This document shows positions 5,391 through 6,725 of a stretch of 6,725 nt of DNA, piece after piece; the first letter of the stretch is position 1; each line of letters begins with the position of its first letter. The stretch is from Acidobacteriaceae bacterium. GTDB taxonomy: Bacteria; Acidobacteriota; Terriglobia; Terriglobales; Acidobacteriaceae. The notes beneath the pieces were generated by a model, which saw nothing but the letters and a program-made list of their open reading frames with translations, ran no database searches and was not told the DNA's origin. The translations under genes were made by a program, and so were the position numbers. The stretch spans positions 2,174 through 8,898 of the forward strand of contig PLHN01000457.1 in the NCBI GenBank assembly GCA_003139975.1, read 5' to 3'.

Positions 5391-6560
5391 GTGGATCAAG
5401 GATACAACGCCATCATCCTGGGAGCGGGCGCGGCCGGGTTAATGTGTGCCATCGAGGCCGGCAAGCGCGGGCGGCAAGTTCTTGTACTCGAACGCGCGGA
5501 TCGCATCGGCAAAAAGATTCTGATCTCTGGTGGAGGCCGCTGTAATTTTACAAATCTTCATGCCAGCGCGGACAATTTCATCTCCAGAAATCCGCATTTT
5601 GCCAAGTCGGTCCTCGCCCGTTACGGCCCAGATACTTTTTTGAGGCTCGTCGAAAAACATCGCATTCCATACCACGAAAAGAAACTAGGCCAGCTGTTTT
5701 GCGATGGCTCGGCCGCCGAGATCATCGCAATGCTCGAAGAGGAATGCCGCGCCGCTCGGGTGGAGATCCGCCTTAATACAAAGATCGCCGAGATCCACAA
5801 GGACGGCCAGTTCACATTGCGCGCCGAAGGCGCAACGTTCACGGCGCCACAGTTGGTGGTTGCCACCGGAGGATTATCGATTCCGAAAATCGGCGCTACT
5901 TCGTTCGGCTACAACGTGGCGCGGCAATTTGGACTGAAGGTTCAGCCGACCCGAGCGGCCCTGGTTCCGTTCGTCTTCAGCGAATCGGACCGCAAGCGGT
6001 GGTGCGACTTGGCCGGAGTCTCGACCGAGGTGATCGCCTCGACGAACGGCGGACGAGAGCGGTTCAGGGAAAGAATGCTCTTCACGCATCGCGGTCTGAG
6101 TGGACCGGCAATTCTCCAGATCTCCTCCTACTGGAATGGGAACGACCCTATTTCGATCGATCTTGCGCCCGAAATCGATCTGAAAGCGCTTCTGCGAAAA
6201 CGCGGCACCCAGGACCAGTTGAGCTGGAAATCGTTGCTGCGGGAAATACTACCTCGTCGCCTGTCAGACCGTTGGCTTGAAGCTTACCCGCCAGCAAGCA
6301 ATTCCAGTCGCGCCTTTGCCGCCGCCGAACGTCAACTGCACACGTGGGAAGTGCGGCCGGAAGGGACGGAGGGGTACCAGAAAGCGGAGGTTACCGCCGG
6401 CGGAATCGACACGGACGAACTCCATGCCCGCACCATGGAAGCGCGAAAAGTTCCCGGCCTGTTCTTCATCGGAGAAGTCGTCGACGTCACGGGCCAGCTT
6501 GGGGGCTTCAACTTCCAGTGGGCGTGGGCCTCGGGATTTTGTGCAGGGCAGGCGATTTGA
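5391..6560 (+). CDS. FAD-dependent oxidoreductase of the HI0933/YhiN/BaiN family
   Basis: The 389-residue flavoprotein starts at GTG, the only plausible start after the in-frame TAA at 5376-5378; no Shine-Dalgarno sequence precedes it. The N-terminal dinucleotide fold has GxGxxG at Gly11-Gly16 and Glu34 for the FAD ribose. The family signature 'GKKILISGGGRCNFTN' lies at 40-55. A second nucleotide motif 'VVATGG' (156-161), 'LFTHRGLSGPAIL' (230-242), 'AEVTAGGI' (332-339) and the C-terminal 'GEVVDVTGQLGGFNFQWAW' (361-379) complete the family pattern. Members are annotated as aminoacetone oxidase-like or as BaiN-type flavoproteins, but the reaction of most is not established, so no substrate is claimed. 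Length is close to the usual of about 400 residues. It is probably cytoplasmic, with no signal peptide. It faces hypF head to head across 47 bp; a functional link with hypF is not indicated by known family roles. Confidence 0.93.
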   Translation: MDQGYNAIILGAGAAGLMCAIEAGKRGRQVLVLERADRIGKKILISGGGRCNFTNLHASADNFISRNPHFAKSVLARYGPDTFLRLVEKHRIPYHEKKLGQLFCDGSAAEIIAMLEEECRAARVEIRLNTKIAEIHKDGQFTLRAEGATFTAPQLVVATGGLSIPKIGATSFGYNVARQFGLKVQPTRAALVPFVFSESDRKRWCDLAGVSTEVIASTNGGRERFRERMLFTHRGLSGPAILQISSYWNGNDPISIDLAPEIDLKALLRKRGTQDQLSWKSLLREILPRRLSDRWLEAYPPASNSSRAFAAAERQLHTWEVRPEGTEGYQKAEVTAGGIDTDELHARTMEARKVPGLFFIGEVVDVTGQLGGFNFQWAWASGFCAGQAI

Positions 6561-6624
6561 ATCTGCTCGAGTATCACTGCAAGGACAAAGAGTGAGCCCG
6601 TTCCGATGCCATATTGAGCCCGTC

Positions 6625-6652
6625 TCGACCGCGTAAAACGATATGCTAGTAT
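6625..6652 (+). promoter_or_regulatory. Predicted promoter of the tRNA gene
   Basis: A -35-like hexamer TCGACC (6625-6630) lies 16 bp from TAGTAT (6647-6652), which is preceded by TGC, making an extended -10 element. TATAAA at 6650-6655 is an overlapping alternative. Transcription would begin near 6659, leaving a leader of about ten bases before the tRNA at 6669, typical of a tRNA promoter. The 64 bases between the flavoprotein stop and this promoter show no terminator-like hairpin. Confidence 0.5.
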
Positions 6653-6668
6653 AAATTTACGTCCTTAT

Positions 6669-6725
6669 GGCGGTGTAGCTCAGGTGGTTAGAGCGACGGT
6701 CTCATAATCCGTAGGTCGTAGGTTC
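6669..6725 (+). tRNA. tRNA with CAT anticodon, probably elongator tRNA-Met (3' end outside window)
   Basis: The sequence folds as a tRNA up to the start of the T-arm. The acceptor 5' strand is GGCGGTG (6669-6675), followed by T8-A9 and a D-arm with stem GCTC/GAGC. The anticodon stem is ACGGT/TCCGT and the loop CTCATAA, giving anticodon CAT at 6703-6705. The variable loop AGGTC and the GGTTC of the T-arm follow at the right edge. The fifth anticodon-stem pair (31-39) is T-T, a mild mismatch. CAT is shared by elongator Met, initiator Met and lysidine-modified tRNA-Ile. The D-arm and loop resemble elongator Met, but tRNA-Ile(CAT) cannot be excluded without the missing 3' half. Confidence 0.93.

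Noticed and set aside
4411..5442. A 343-codon plus-strand open frame opposite hypF, and several shorter ones such as 3448-4212
   Set aside because: They lie antisense to a full-length, unmistakable hypF. The translations show no domain or plausible protein composition, and long antisense frames are common in GC-rich coding DNA.
6560..6624. Spacer between the flavoprotein stop and the tRNA promoter
   Set aside because: I looked for a terminator hairpin, a small gene and an attachment site and found none. An integration site at the tRNA 3' end cannot be judged because that end is outside the window.

Overview
The window looks like chromosomal DNA of moderately high GC content from a Gram-negative, respiring bacterium. 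The evidence is a predicted outer-membrane barrel protein, a secreted c-type cytochrome, a complete HypF hydrogenase-maturation protein and a PAS-rich histidine kinase. The mix of genes and their protein style would fit Acidobacteriota, but this is inferred from general resemblance and not shown by any marker gene. I see no transposase, integrase, phage gene or CRISPR array. Gene density is high and no stretch over 300 bases lacks a gene.

Region 1 (1-1640) is regulatory and reads leftward. A Fur-family metalloregulator (1031-1477) lies upstream of, and in the same direction as, a cytoplasmic sensor histidine kinase (1-938) with two PAS domains. The kinase runs off the left edge just after its phospho-acceptor histidine motif. 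In front of fur is a 163-bp divergent intergenic region. It holds a perfect 8-1-8 palindrome overlapping the likely fur -35 box, two more half-sites one helical turn apart, and a separate 8-bp inverted repeat.

Region 2 (1641-3001) reads rightward from the same intergenic region. A signal-peptide-bearing, barrel-like outer-membrane protein overlaps by four bases (ATGA) a periplasmic class I cytochrome c. They look translationally coupled and may share Fur-family control. A short open frame (2998-3114) begins with another ATGA overlap and a good ribosome-binding site but soon stops; it may be a decayed third gene or a chance frame.

Region 3 (3052-6560) has hypF on the minus strand, converging on the cytochrome gene across a 50-bp gap with no clear terminator. 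HypF makes the cyanide ligands of [NiFe]-hydrogenase, yet no other hyp or hydrogenase gene is in view. Its start faces, 47 bp away, a plus-strand FAD-dependent oxidoreductase of the HI0933/YhiN/BaiN family.

Region 4 (6561-6725) has a short spacer with a credible extended -10 promoter, followed by a CAT-anticodon tRNA (probably elongator tRNA-Met) cut off by the right edge.

The best candidate for something little described is the divergent fur / barrel protein / cytochrome c arrangement, which suggests a metal- or redox-responsive envelope module. Its function cannot be read from the sequence alone.
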